From positions 1 through 64,000 of the forward strand of contig NW_025408675.1 of the NCBI RefSeq assembly GCF_020360975.1: 64,000 nt of DNA. The letters are read 5' to 3'. This document shows, one piece after another, positions 1 through 11,951 of this stretch. Both the position numbers and the translations under genes were made by a program. The notes beneath the pieces were generated by a model. That model searched no databases and was not told where the DNA came from. It saw only the letters and a list, made by a program, of their open reading frames with translations. Source of the stretch: Hirsutella rhossiliensis (taxonomy: Eukaryota > Ascomycota > Sordariomycetes > Hypocreales > Ophiocordycipitaceae). The stretch's first letter is position 1; each line of letters opens with the position of its first letter.

Positions 1-575
1 TGGAAGCTTCTGATGGTTGGAGCAGCTGCCAAAACACTGTATCTTCAAGTATCTTTGCACATATGGACCGGAGGAGGTACGTACACAAGTGCTCGGCCAA
101 TCCACGGCAATCGCGAGCGGGCACAAACACAGTTGCTGCCTGGCGTTGAAAACTCATAATGACATCTCGAGGGAGGCTTCAAGATGGCCAGATCTGGGTG
201 CTGCACTTGCCGGGCGCCTCTACAGCAAACGCCGGCGCTTAACTCGGTAATGGACACCTCTCCTACCCGCCGGCCTGTACATGTTCATGTCTCTGCCTGA
301 GAAGCTACCTCGGAGCAAGTACTGCTGTTCTACTTCGTACCCGTGCGGGTGTATTCTGGCCCATCATCGACTGTGCTCCCCCTCTCCATCCCTCCCGTCA
401 CGCCTCTTTCCGATTCGCCTGCGCGACTTGCCGGCCTGTTTGCCAACCTGATCGAACTGTAACTTGCTGGACGCAAACGAGGTCCGATCTCAAGCATGGT
501 TTGACGCTTCCATCCCCCGGCGAGGCCTTCGTATTGACCCGTCGTCCCGATAGCCAACGAATTCTCTGCAGAGTG
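1..575. other. No gene recognised at left edge
   Basis: Only short overlapping frames are open here and none looks like a protein I know. The stretch is GC-rich and probably holds the upstream region of the CMC4-like gene that begins near 576. It could also carry the flank of a gene outside the window. Confidence 0.4.
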
Positions 576-930
576 ATGTAGAGGCCAAGCCGCCTTGCCA
601 CCCGCGCGCCGTGAGTGCCCGTCTTACCTGCACCGGCCTGCTTTGGAATATTCCACCTGACGTGTGCGGAACCTCAGTGCGCAATCCAGGGTACGCTTGC
701 TCCTTGGACTCTCGTCATCAAGACTGTCGGCATACATACTCACCCAGGACCAACCAGACTGCCTGGCCCAACAACTACAGCGAGGCCAAGTGTCAGGACG
801 CCGTCAAGGCCCTCTACGAGTGCTGCCAGGCCTTCTACCAGCGCTACGGCGACGACGCAAGAGCCCCAGCTGTCCCCAGCCTAGCCTCCTGCGCCTCAAG
901 CTTAAGCAGCAGCAGACCGAGGCCAGATAG
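576..930 (+). CDS. CMC4: Cx9C motif-containing protein 4 (CMC4), mitochondrial intermembrane space
   Basis: Small twin Cx9C (CHCH) protein of the CMC4/p8-MTCP1 family, whose members are imported into the mitochondrial intermembrane space by the Mia40 relay. The spliced reading gives KPPCHPRACAIQDCLA, then NNYSEAKCQDAVKALYECC, then SPSCPQPSLLRLKLKQQQ. The spacing C-x9-C is exact in both halves. Proposed exons are about 576-610, a 13-nt micro-exon 678-690, and 758-930, with introns 611-677 and 691-757. The first and last segments share a frame, but the middle (about 775-855) lies in another frame, so two compensating one-base indels are needed. The start is uncertain: the ATG at 576 runs straight into TAG, so another small error or an upstream exon is likely. 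Family assignment is firm; exact exon ends are inferred. Confidence 0.75.
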
Positions 931-1586
931 CGAGAGCGCCACATGTCATCATGGAATTTAACGCTCGTCGTATGTTGCGTCCGCCGGCATTGCGTAAACT
1001 CAGGCAACTTGTGTGAAGAGCGTCGGTGTGCTTCTAGGCGATCATTGAGCGCGCGAGAGATCCTCTTGGGACCTGAACAAGCAGTGAAGGGTCTTGTTCC
1101 GAGACTCTAATATGAATGCCGTTGACATTGATGAAGGAGAAAGGAGGAAGGAGACGGCGAAGAGCAAGAAAATTGCAGTAAATCCATCATTTGCTGTGTG
1201 TCGCTTTGTTGCATATCTTAGCCCATGTCCCTTGTAGATACCTATCGCAGTTTCCCACCGCCGTGGAAATATCCGTGCAGGTGGGTAGGTACCTTTGTAC
1301 CCTGGTCTCTGCCAAAGCTCGATCGCGCAGCAAAACAAAGTCTTGCACACACCAGACTTGCAACCAAGCGAGGACGGCGATTAATCGAAGCTCTTACTCG
1401 AAAATACAACACTTGCCTCCATCGTATTCGCTGTGAAACCGGCCCAAACTGGCCGGTGGTGGGGCTTGCGGAGGGCCTGCAGCCCGCGCCCAAGTCAAGG
1501 CTAGCAAACCCGCCTCGCTACGAGGCACCTGGGCATTCGACGCACGCCCTACTTCCTGTCTCCGACATTGACCCTTGGCCACGGAG
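931..1586. other. Intergenic, CMC4 to NUP84
   Basis: No conserved reading frame seen. Probably the CMC4 3' region and the NUP84 promoter and leader, since both genes run on the plus strand. Confidence 0.4.
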
Positions 1587-4457
1587 ATGGAACCAAAGGA
1601 GGATGAGAAGCAGATCAAGGGCATCCAGCCCGGGCCCCACGTCGAAGAGTTCGCAAATGCTCTCGACAATTGTCTTGCACCCGGGCTGAGCTTGTCCGAG
1701 AAGAGAGCGGGTTCTAGATCTTCCACGAAAGTATCACGAGAACGCGATCCGGCGGCTGATACAGAAACGGCCGAAACGCATGCGATGGAAACGAAGACGT
1801 CGACATGGACGTGGACGACAGCGACGCCGCCAAGCCAGACCCGATGGTGCTCAACGAGATGAGGCAACTGGAAAGGGAGATTCAAACATGGGATCTTGTC
1901 CGTCGGCTCCTCCCGCTGAGATCTGCCGAAGCCCAGCCGACGTCGTCTCTCTTCACGGCGAAAAAGAAGGCGCTGCACGACTTGGTCGACACGGATCCTA
2001 TACTCAAAGAGCGCCGCGCTGTCCTCCAGTGGCTGCAGACAAACGCCGCGTCCGGCCCCGACATTGACGAGTTGGCGCGCGAACTGCAACAAAATGCCGA
2101 CAGGAGACATCATTGCCCACGGGTGGCTTCATACCCGCTCCAAAATCAAACTCAGAAAGAGCATGACGGCTTGGCCACATCTGTTGGATCGACAGTCCCC
2201 AAGCGTTACCACGTCCTCAACTCGGATGGAGCGCCGCTTGTCACACAGTTGGACCCTGACGCAGGTACGCGTCAAGGCCGCAAACTCGAGCCACAAGACG
2301 AATACTTTGAGCGGGCGATATGGCTGGGCTGCTTTGAGCATCTTCGTCGGGGCAGCAGCCTGCAGACCATACGCGAATGGTGCCAAGAACGCACCGAGAT
2401 GTGGAGGGCGATTTCCATGTCGGGAATGCTGCTCCTGCTGATGGCAAGGTCATGGCAGACGCCCTCCGGCGTCTCTTGTGCTGTGGCGCCGCATGTGCCT
2501 CAGCTTGGCCCGGGGCGGCGGCTCCGACGACTACGAGCGGGCCGTGTACGGCTTGCTGTCGGGAGACATTGCGAGCGTCGAAAAGGTGGCCAAGAGTTGG
2601 GACGACTTCCTGTTTGCCAACTACAACGCCCTCTTGCGAACCCAGATCGATTCACATTTGCTGAGCCAATCTCCGCCCGACACGGTGTCCGTCTTGGCCC
2701 AGTCCTTTCCGTCCTTTGATGCTATTCAGTTTCACGGCGAACTGGAAGGTGTTGAGAAGCGGCTGGTGACGACGCTGGAATCCCAGAAGAGCACCAGGGA
2801 CGAGGCGCTGGAGCCAAACAAGGCACTTCAAGCTTCCCTCATCGCGAGAGATATCGACCGTCATCTATACGAGCAAGCGCTCGTGCTGACTGAAGACGCA
2901 AACAAGGACGAGCCGTCTTTGCTGCTTCCCTCGATACATCCTACCGCGTGGAATTTCCTCAACGACAAGGGAGATCTTGTCCGCCACAAGTTTTTCGGCC
3001 TCGAACAGCACGAAGGTCTTCGCATAGCATGCCATATATATGTGCTCATAGCTCTGCTGCGCCAGTTCGACGCCCTGGAGGGCAAGGTGCAGGATCAACT
3101 CACAACATCTCACTGGCGCTCTGGCCAGGAGAGCATTATCGCCGGATACACGGATTACTTGGCACGTGCCAATCTGAAAGAGCTGATCCCTCTGTACTGC
3201 TCAATACTGCGGTCCCCGCGCCAGTACGAGGTTCTGAGCTGGAATATGATCCATGAACAAAACGCCGATAGGCGCATGACGCAGCTCAAGCTCATCAAGA
3301 GGGTCGGCATAGACGTTCTAAAGTTTGTGGAAACATTGGCGAAGCTAGTGTTTGACAAGCTCGATCACACCAACGACACGTTCACTGCGAAGGAGTCGTT
3401 TAGTATCATGGGGAGGGCCACCTACAGTTCGGCATGGGCGTGGTATCAAAGCCGACTTCTTCGGCGACGATGATGCCGTTATTTCAGCAAAGGACGAGCA
3501 CGTCATCCGGTCGTTGGAGTGGCTCCTGCAGGTCCAGGTTGCTTGGCCCGAAGTCTTGCGTATTGGCGTTCAAGTATACAAGTTTTTCTTCAGTAAGTCA
3601 CTCGAGGCGTTGTTGCTGGGAGATCGCGCATCAGGCCTGGGCTGACGCACCGACAGAAACACGCATCTGCTCGCGGCTCGGAGACTCATGGAGCGAGTGC
3701 AGTTTGACGCGATCTTGCAAAACGTCAGCGAGCAGGAGGTCGACCTCGGGGTGTTCGACGACGTCGACTTTTGGGCTCAGCAGCTCGACCAAAGCGGCAT
3801 CGCTAGCGCAGTGCCGGAGCAAGTCATGACCGATGCGCGAAACTACCGTGAGCTGGAGCATCTGGCACGGGCGCTCGACAGCCTGGAAACTATGGGCTCC
3901 CTGATGAGGCTTTCCAAAGAGTATGTATTTCTCCTGCGGGGCAAAGAGAACGAGACTGACGAGTACAGGGCGCCACCAGGAGACCGCACGTTCTGGAGCG
4001 GGGTCGGCGATGCAGTCAAAGTCATGAAGGATCGGATGCAGCCGCTGCTGGGCAGCTGGCTGCTGACGAGCATTGAGGTACGTTGGCTGTCACCACACGC
4101 GGATGCGCCGTCGAAAAGCTGCTGACACCGAGTCAGGGGTGACAAGGAGCTCCGCGAGCTACGGCAGGTCTATTTGCCTGAAGCGATCCTGGCATTTGTG
4201 AGCGGCCTGCACTACGCGGGCAACGGGCTCTCCCGGACAACCTGCTGGAGTGCATGGAGCTGGCGGGCACTGTCGCCGAGCGCGAGTCGAACTTGGCGAC
4301 GGCGTTTGTCGAGGCGAAGCGGATGAGGAGCTGGTCGAGGCATTTACGGCGTGCAGCAAGGCGCTGGCCACGGCAAAGGGAACAAGGGGCGACCGGTTCG
4401 AGCAGCAAGAAGCTGGAGACAGGGTGGTCGCGCGACCTTTGGACCGTCAAGCAATGA
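1587..4457 (+). CDS. NUP84: Nucleoporin Nup84/Nup107 (frames broken by several apparent indels)
   Basis: Scaffold nucleoporin of the Y-shaped Nup84/Nup107 complex of the nuclear pore. The start at 1587 gives MEPKEDEKQIKG. Recognisable family blocks follow: DIIAHGWLHTRSKIKLRK near 2110, YFERAIWLGCFEHLRRG and IREWCQER near 2305-2400, a long helical stretch at 2480-3440 (YERAVYGLLSGD, HPTAWNFLNDKGDLVRHKFF), KADFFGDDDAVISAKDEH near 3450-3500, and the terminal SRDLWTVKQ ending at 4457. Introns are likely near 3595-3656 and 4078-4136. To read it through, the frame must change near 1795, 2105, 2215, 2440, 3430, 3450, 3657 and several times after 4240. Each change is one base and often next to a short homopolymer. 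The gene is essential or nearly so in fungi and conserved across every break, so I read this as sequence error and not decay. Confidence 0.85.
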
Positions 4458-4990
4458 GACGGAGGGATACTGTACGAAGATCATTGGTGAGGGTGGAAGG
4501 CGGTTGATGGCGATGGGCGCGTTGCTGGTGTGCTTGTGCTTCCTCGAAGTCAGAGGCCAAGTGAAGAAGAGATATACCCCTCAAGGCAAGCAGCAAAGTC
4601 ACGGAGTATCGGATGGAAGGTGTGTTTGCAACGAGAGATTCAGGCCATGAGAGGGTAGCGCGGAGGGTGTAACGAGTTGTTAGGTCTCGTTGACGATGGA
4701 AACGCCGCCAAGACGCTCTAACTTATCCGTATGCCGTGCTTGGATGATCTCAAAGCCCTCCTCTCCGCGCTGAGTCGAGCTGCCCCCTTACCTAAGCTTG
4801 GGTTGGGTGAGATCACCCCGCGTGGGAGTACCCACCGCCACACTCGCCTTGACCTCCCTCACCTCGACTTCACCAACCCACCATCACCCTCTCCTCCTCC
4901 AACCATCGCGTCTTCCCTTATCCTCGACAATTTATCGCGCGCTCTTCCTCCCGAAAACACCCCGTCTCTCCACCGCGGCAGCGCAACAGA
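4458..4990. other. Intergenic with pyrimidine-rich leader of VPS37
   Basis: No gene seen. From about 4840 to 4990 the plus strand is rich in C and T, a usual look for fungal 5' leaders, and it runs directly into the VPS37 start codon. Confidence 0.5.
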
Positions 4991-5872
4991 ATGGCAACGG
5001 CCCTCCCCACCGACGGCCCCGCAGCCACACCCCCTGCGCCGCCCCCGAAGCCCGGCAGCCACGACGCCAGCCGCATGGGCACGCCGTCCGGCCTCGTGCC
5101 GCCGCCGCCGCCGCCGACTGCCGCCGCCGACTACGATCAAGGGCGGTCTCGGCGACGTGCAGTCTGCTGCCGCGAATGCGCTCCGCAAGCCGAGATTGGG
5201 CCCGATCCGGGGATAACTGGCTGCCCGCCCTGTTGCAGGATAAATCGTGAGCTTGCATAGCTCACTCCCCCCCCCTCCCCTTTTCTTCTAGGAAGGAACG
5301 GCGCGAGCGTACAGGGACACAGCCATGCGCGTAGAAGCAGCGGCGGCGGCGGCAACGCTGATGTCATCCCGTCCAAACCACAGCACCCAAGACCTCGCCG
5401 CCCTCCTCAGCTCCCCGCCCTCCTCATCGCCTCACCCATGCTCCGCAGACGGCCCACCCGACCCTCGCAGCCTCGCACACCGCCCTGTCGCAGGTCCTCG
5501 CCCACAACGCCCAGCTGGCCGCCCAGCTGACGGCCCAGGCCTCGAGCCTGTCGCGCCAGCGCGAGGCCACGCAGGCCCGGCTGCTCGCCACCCATGCTCT
5601 CGAGCGTCAGTGGCGCCAGCGGCAGTCCGACATGGATCACGCCCTTGCGCCCTTTCCCCGCCTCGCTCTACCAGCGCCCGCCCAGGGTGTCCAGGAGCAG
5701 AGCGCCGTCTGCCACGCCATGGAGGAGAGCTTCCTCGACAGCGAGGGCGAGCCCGCCTTGGAGCGCGAGGTGGCCGATTGGGTCCGCAGATATCGAGAAG
5801 CTAAGGTTCAGCTATACCTGCCAGGAGCGCAAGGAGAGATGGGACGAAGGCCGAGTTGGTGGCTGGAGATAG
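4991..5872 (+). CDS. VPS37: ESCRT-I subunit Vps37 (Mod(r) domain), with frame breaks
   Basis: Component of ESCRT-I, which sorts ubiquitinated cargo into multivesicular bodies at endosomes. The N-terminus MATALPTDGPAATPP is proline-rich and is followed by DNWLPALLQDKS. After an intron starting near 5225 and ending near 5291, the Mod(r) helical region follows in pieces: STQDLAALLSSPP, LAHNAQLAAQLTAQASSL, SRQREATQARLLATHALER, ESFLDSEGEPALEREVADW, and the highly typical C-terminus KERWDEGRVGGWR before the stop at 5870-5872. The pieces sit in different frames, with shifts near 5150-5200, 5320-5440, 5460, 5650-5700 and 5815. Length after repair would be near 270 residues, reasonable for fungal Vps37. 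Identification rests on the C-terminal Mod(r) core; the exact exon map is uncertain. Confidence 0.78.
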
Positions 5873-6445
5873 CCATTGCACGCAGTAGGAGCACGGCGAA
5901 CTGCGAGGACCCCGGCGAAAAAAACGCAGGGGCTCGAAGCGAGACGAGAGAATGCGCTGACGCTGCTGCGGCTCTACAGACAGACGAGCCAACGCCCTTT
6001 GAGTACGTGAGAGAGAGCGCACAGTCGTACGAGCACATGCAAAACACCATGATGGGGAGATACGAGGAGTTCATAGCCACGGCACCAACCATGGGCTGAA
6101 CGAGCATGTCACCGATGTACGGGTCGCGCGACGAGTTCATGACGCATGACCTGATTCTAGTTGTGAGTCAATATACCCAAAGACACGACACGGCAAGAGA
6201 CAGTCCCCCTCCTGTCCTCATTCATCGCACACCAAGCTTGGCTAGGCTCGCCTTGTGAAGTATCAGACTGGGACGGTGCAAGAGTAATCTGATAAGAGAC
6301 AGTCACTCTACTCAAGCCGCTGGACAGACGACCTTTATTTCCTGTGCCTAGGGGAACAAGGTGCATCTGAGAATAACCGTAGGCGCCATTCGCCTGCGCC
6401 TTCCGCTCCATGTCGTTCATTTGGCCCAGCCCTGTCCCGTGGGCG
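5873..6445. other. Intergenic between convergent VPS37 and unnamed gene
   Basis: Open frames continue past the VPS37 stop but encode nothing recognisable. Both flanking genes end here, so this is most likely two 3' untranslated regions. Confidence 0.4.
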
Positions 6446-7498
6446 CTATAAGGCGCTAAAGGGCTCTTCTTCATGTCCGGGCTGCGAGGGCTCAAGGGCA
6501 AGGCGAAGAGGTCATCCTCTCCATCCTGTGTACTCGTCTTGGCCGGTACTGAGCCATGGTGTTGGTCGCGGCGCGACATGTGTCAAGAAAGACGAGATGG
6601 CTACGTCACCTCCTTGATATGAGGACCCGGCAGATGGGAGATTGGTCATTGTGAAAGCATCCGCTGGCGAGCCGTCAGCGCACAAAAAAGTGACGGGTAT
6701 GAGAGAGGAATGCGCATTCACCTGTCGAGCCGGCGACTACCAATTCAGCTGGAGACGTGGCCAGGCGGAGGCCCTTGAACCTATCGCCGAGTCGGCGGTG
6801 GGCTGGAGATGAAAACTGTGGGGACCCTGGGAGGGGTCGCGCACGCAGGAAGTTGTCGAGGATCCATTGCTTCTCGGCCAATACCATCTCGAGACCGACA
6901 CTCTCGGCGTTGGCCCTCAGCTCGGCATCTATCTCATGCTGTAGCTCAGACAGGCGCCTCGTGGCCCAGAGGGTATGGAGGACGCCGCGGGCGCCGGCGT
7001 CTGCGTCGAAGCCGGGAGGGATATGGCGGGCAGCGGCTTGACGGTGAGCTCGTTCGACCAGAGCGGGCAATGGTGACGGCCGGCGGGATGGGAGCTTCAG
7101 GGGAGGAGAAAGTAGACTCGGCGGCGGGGCCCGGCTTCGTCCTCGTCGGCGTCGCGGGCGGGGATGATAGTAGTGGCAGACTTTCCGGACCACGAAACCT
7201 GCCAAGCAGCAGGCCCCAAGGCTGAGGCTGGGACGGGAGTTGAAGTTTGAGCTGAAGCTGGGGCTGGGGCGGCATCGAGGTCGGGAGCGGCAGCGACGGC
7301 GGGATGCCACTCGACCATGAGGACCTTTGTGCCCTGGTCGCTGAACTCGAACCTGGCCAGGTGGGCGGTGGTGGCGATGGTTGCAGGCGTTGCAATGGCT
7401 TCTGTGACACTCGTCGGCGGGTCAGGAGCAGTGGGTGCCGCGTCGACGGCAGGCCGAGATGGGTCCGAGAACGGATCCATGGGCTCTCGGCGTAGCAT
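6446..7498 (-). CDS. Conserved fungal protein of unknown function
   Basis: I do not recognise a named family, but the protein reads as real. It starts near 7498 or at the internal ATG at 7480 (MDPFSDPSRP). A beta-rich segment follows (ARFEFSDQGTKVLMVEWHP, WQVSWSGKSATTIIPARD, RRRVYFLLP), then a helical part (GARGVLHTLWATRRLSELQ, EIDAELRANAESVGLEMVL), then RLGDRFKGLRLATSPAELV. An intron follows near 6719. The C-terminal part contains EDDLFALPLSPRSPDMKKS. The first half and the helical half lie in different frames (shifts near 7100 and 7020), and another shift near 6580 is needed to reach the SPRSP tail. The end at 6446 assumes a further one-base shift; without it the frame stays open to 6157. 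Cellular role cannot be stated. Confidence 0.55.
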
Positions 7499-7789
7499 TC
7501 GGGGGGATTGCTACTCTGTTAGGGCCGAGGCGAGGCGAGGCAGGGCGACGACGGGTACATGGCCGGCCAGCTGATAAGAAGGTAGGCAAGGTGGGTGGGT
7601 GTGCCTTGGTTACTGCACAGGACGGTGATATTGTACAGTTCTGGACTGGACGGTGTGCGTATGTAGGAGGATGGCCGGTCCAGCTTCGGGCGGTCGAGTC
7701 AGGCGAGAGTTTAGACTGCTCTCTTGTGTGCGTGTGAGTGCGCAAGTGTGCGGGCGTCGTGGGTGGTGGGTGATGACGCTTCTACATGG

Positions 7790-7830
7790 TGGTGACGGTG
7801 GTGGTGGTGGTGGTGATGATGATTGATAAT
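7790..7830. repeat. GGT/GAT trinucleotide simple repeat
   Basis: A run of GGTGGTGGT changing into GATGATGAT on the plus strand, in a region without genes. On the minus strand it reads as a short histidine run inside an otherwise unconvincing frame. Confidence 0.6.
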
Positions 7831-9864
7831 GGGCAGTGCAGTCGGGGAGGCGGAGGTGGAGGATGATGCGGCTGCCTCGATGTGATTGGAGAGAAAAGGC
7901 GAGAGAAGGAGCTGTAAAAGCATGCCTGGGAAGGAATGTACGGACGGGTCGTTGGTGATTGATTGGCGATTATGAGATACCTGCAAGAACAGCGCCTAAA
8001 GAGGCAAGCTACGCCTCCCTTTCCTTTGCCGCACAAGGGTAGAGCCTGCCGGGGAGGCGCGGGAGCCTTGGGTTCACAAGGCATGTACGGATACAGTGCT
8101 GTACCTTCCAGCCTCTCTCTTTGTTACGCTCCATTCTCTGGGACATGCGTGTCTGATAAGCTCAGGCACCTTCGTCGAGTCACAAGGAGTACGGATATGC
8201 AGATTCTCGAGGCAAGGCACTATCAGGACAGACCTCGCGCACGTGCTCTTCCCCCTTTTGAGCCAAGCCATGTCCCTTTCTTGTTGACGTGGGCATTTCC
8301 CTGCTTCTATTTGCAGCTACGGATACACGGATACTTGGCTTATCAACAAACCCATCCCACCTATCATCCAGGTACGTACGGATACAATACTGATATAAGT
8401 TATCCCGCCGCTCGGCCCCGCCGGAGCGATAACAATGCGTCCGAAGAAGCACCACGTGTGGAGCCCGGCACAGCAGAACAGAAAAAGAACCGCCGAGGAT
8501 GCCTGTGGGCCAGCAGCCCAGACAGATGGCCGGCCGCCGCTCCACGTGCCCAAAAATCGCGGCCGGAGCTTCGGCCACCCACGGGCGGATGCCAGCCCGC
8601 CGCTCGTCAACAGTGTTGTAGCATCGCAGGCCCATGTACTTACTGTATCACGCTTTACCTACGCACAGTAGCGTCGTGGGCGCTTCCCGAAGACGCGGAT
8701 GACCTGAACAGGTCCTTGTTTGTTCTCCTTTATCCTACCCCCGCCCAAAATCGCACAACAGCCAGCAGGGTGCAACGGAGCGATTCTCGCATGGGCCGGG
8801 CGTCCCGTCAAGAGAGCGTGCCGGCCCGGCGGCGGTCTCCATGCCGAGCGGGCCGCGTCCCATCATGGCGTAGCATCAGATGCATCCCATCTGCCGCACA
8901 GACAAAGACGGTAGAACGCACCTACCATGTCATTCGTCTGAGAAGCCACGCACTTTTGTGTTGCAAGCATTAACTTGTCTTTATCGCACACCACCCATCT
9001 ACATGCTACACATGTGCCTGGCAAGCCTCAAAGACGAGGCCCGGCGAATGGGAGTCTGATTGTCCGGCAGACCAAGAGTGTCGGAAAACAGCAGCGGAAC
9101 TTCCTCGGTGGGCTAGGCTGTTTGTTATCTCTCCACAAGCCACAATGCAAAGCCGAGTCAGGCAGGGCACCGGCGCCCAATGGACGGCCACGACACTGCC
9201 ACTCGGCCGAAAGCTAAGCTTGGCCTGATACGCTCAGATGCAAGGTACGCACAGCATGACCTCAAACCTGCCTCTTCTGGGACTCCGTTTCACCTCGCGC
9301 CGTGCAGCAGACTTGCTCGGTGCAAGAGGGCGCATCACGGACCGTTGAACTCGGTCCGCAAATTGGCAATTCAACGGCTTGCAGAATAAAAGGTGAAGGC
9401 GGTTCGCCGATGGACTGGCTGGAATAACACCGTATCGGCCTGCCCTGGAGCAAACTTGGAGCAAAGATAAGGCCCAGTCGTTGAAACGACGATGGTTGTC
9501 GACGTCGGACTCCGACAAAGTGTAGAAAAAGGGTACAAGTTAGGTACGTACCTACCCATGTCACCCGCCTGGGCATGTGAGACCCTGAGAGGCAAGCCAA
9601 GGCTCACGCCCACAGCACAGTACAGGGCTCTCCTGTATGTCGTCAAGTGCCCGGCATGTTCCAGCAGACGCTTCGTCTATGTATAGTGCACACAGGGACA
9701 TGAAGCTAGTCTTGAGTCGGGCAAGTGCGTTCTGGGACGCAAGCGCGCCGTATCATACAGTTCTGAATGGCCGAGGCACTTTTGCGGCGGCAGAGACTGG
9801 GCGCATGGGCGGCATGGGTTGGGTTGACGGACGGTACCGACAAATGCAGAGCATCTTACGGAGA

Positions 9865-10113
9865 GGTAGGTACCTTACCTAGGTAGGTAGTGTCCCGAGT
9901 GCTTTGGGTGCATGGTGGCCATGGTACAGCACGCAATACATGCAACAGCTACATGCAAGAGCGAGGCCCGTCGACATCCATTGCCCTTCCTTTCTACTCG
10001 GGACAACTGGATGGCAGCCACGACGCGGCGTGGAGAAAGGAGGTGAACCTTGATCGTGTACCGTGCATCGCACCGTGCGCAGCCTCTGCACTGTACCTAC
10101 CTAGGTAGGTAGG
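9865..10113. repeat. Two copies of the CTACCTAGGTAG-type palindrome
   Basis: At 9865-9893 the sequence reads GGTAGGTACCTTACCTAGGTAGGTAG and at 10094-10113 it reads TACCTACCTAGGTAGGTAGG. Both are near-perfect palindromes built from TACC/GGTA tetramers. Related arrays occur at 11428-11512 and 58017-58092. Confidence 0.7.
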
Positions 10114-11427
10114 CATCCATGGCTGCTGCTGGCTCGCGCGGGGCCCGGATCGGCATCGACGAGACACGACGCCGTCGGCGGCACATGGAAACGGCCGAGA
10201 GAAGGGCCGGAGGGTGTTCGCTTTGCCTTTTTCGCCCTTTGTGCACCCCTCCTCGCTGCGAGCGCGCGCGCTTGCGCTTGCTTGCTTGTCGACTGCGAGC
10301 GAGCCTGTCTATTCCGTGTATACACGGCTCTCTCTCTCGCTCTTGCTCTTTCGCTGCAGGACAACTCTGTCGAACTGATACTGGCTCGAGCCACGGGGAG
10401 AAAAGTGGTCGGGAGAAAGGGTCCGTCCCATGAACGCGCGATGAAGACGGAAACCAGGCGGGAGCCTAGGTGTTGGGGCAAGCGAGGTAACGTAGTAGGT
10501 GACTTGGGCTGGACATGCCCAAGCCGTCCTCCTGCCAACCTGATGTCCTGGGACTATCATGACGACGTCTGACTTTGCCAAACAGACGACCGGTAGCCAA
10601 GGGACGGGCGGGAATTGACTTGGGGTGCGCGGATGCGACCGTTGCAGCGGGCAATGGCCGCGTTTCACCTGGCCTAGGCGTGACCATGGGCCCAAGTAGC
10701 GATCGACGAGAGTCAACGACCAAGTCGTCACGTTGGTTGTCGAGTGATTTTGATTTTTGAAATTTCGCTTCGGAGGAAAAGAGTTGGCGACCGCGGACAG
10801 CCAAGATTGCGTCTCACGTGGGCGGCTCGCCATAATAGCTTAAATCTCCTTGTCCATTGGCGATGCCAAAAAGGTCGATCAACGAGTCCACTGCGAGCAC
10901 AAACTCTCCGCTTTCTGCCGTGTCTGCAAGACAAGCGTCTCGTGGGAGAGCGAGAGGCAAAGAGGATCAAGCCTCGGCCGGGTTGAGTGGTGCCCATCAG
11001 TAGGTATTTAGCACAGAAAGTGCGCCTGGAGACGAGACGTGCTTTTGCTCCAACTCCCTGACGCGTGTACTGCAGTCTTTTATCCTCCCAACTCGCTCAG
11101 TGTCCGCTCGGCCGGGAAAACCGAAGCGGGACTGGCTGGACAAGAGACGTACTGTATGCCCCTTCTGATTGCTCCGTACTACTAATCGCCGGTAGCAGCA
11201 GGAGGTGGGTGGTGTGGTGACTCGTACCTTGGACTTGCGAGAAGCAATCCCGTGTCTTGGCTGCAAGGAACAGATGACAATGTTTCCGACACTGTACGAT
11301 CACCGCATGTGGGAAAGGCCGCGGCACAGTGCGTACGGTGAGGCGAAAGGGAGATAGATGCCTCGGGTACCGAAGCCGAAGCGACTAGTCCCCTGTATCC
11401 GTTCTCCGTAGCGGTCGGTTCCTGATA

Positions 11428-11512
11428 CCAAGTACCTACCTCGGTACCTTCCTGCCTGCCCACCTGGGTACCTACTATCATCCACCTGATTACCTACCTG
11501 GTAGGTACTGTA
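11428..11512. repeat. TACCTA/TAGGTA cluster
   Basis: About 85 bp with repeated TACCTACC, GGTACC and GGTAGG units in both orientations. It lies roughly 0.9 kb upstream of the F-box gene, outside any coding sequence. Confidence 0.65.
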
Positions 11513-11925
11513 GTACCACCAGCCGTCGACTGGCTGGCACGGCACGGTGGGCGACCTCTGATGCGCCCTCTCCACTATTACGCCGGCCAAACGGCCGTTT
11601 CGACGAACCAGCTTCGCCGCTGAGACATTTCCCTGATGAACCCGGGGTTGGCGACTTGGTTAGGTCGGCGCTGCCAGGTACATATCCGGTACCCCCATCT
11701 TTTCCTCTCCCTCTCCTACAGGCGCCCTCTCGCCTTCTCCTCTCCCCTTCTCGCTCCGCGGTGCGCGCGACCGCCTGGGCCCGCTACAGACCCCCGCTAC
11801 CGCCGCCACCACCGGCCCAGCCTTCCATACCACCTCGATCCTGTTGAGCAGCAAAAATCCATCCATTCCCCAGTCTGTCTCTCTCCCTGTCTCTCACCTC
11901 CTCACCCACCACCACCTGCCTTCGC

Positions 11926-11951
11926 CTTGCCTCGCCTCGCCTCGCCTCTGC
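11926..11951. repeat. GCCTC pentanucleotide microsatellite
   Basis: Short run of CTCGC/CCTCG units (about four copies) inside the pyrimidine-rich leader region of the F-box gene. Confidence 0.6.

Noticed and set aside
1587..4457. NUP84 as a true pseudogene
   Set aside because: Conserved sequence persists across all breaks, stop codons arise only from the frame changes, and neighbouring unrelated genes show the same defects, so sequence error fits better.
7963..8973. Plus-strand open frame of 336 codons in the gene-free interval
   Set aside because: Composition is erratic (repeated R/P/A/H runs, no hydrophobic core), no family motif, and it is a single unspliced frame in GC-rich DNA where long random frames are expected.
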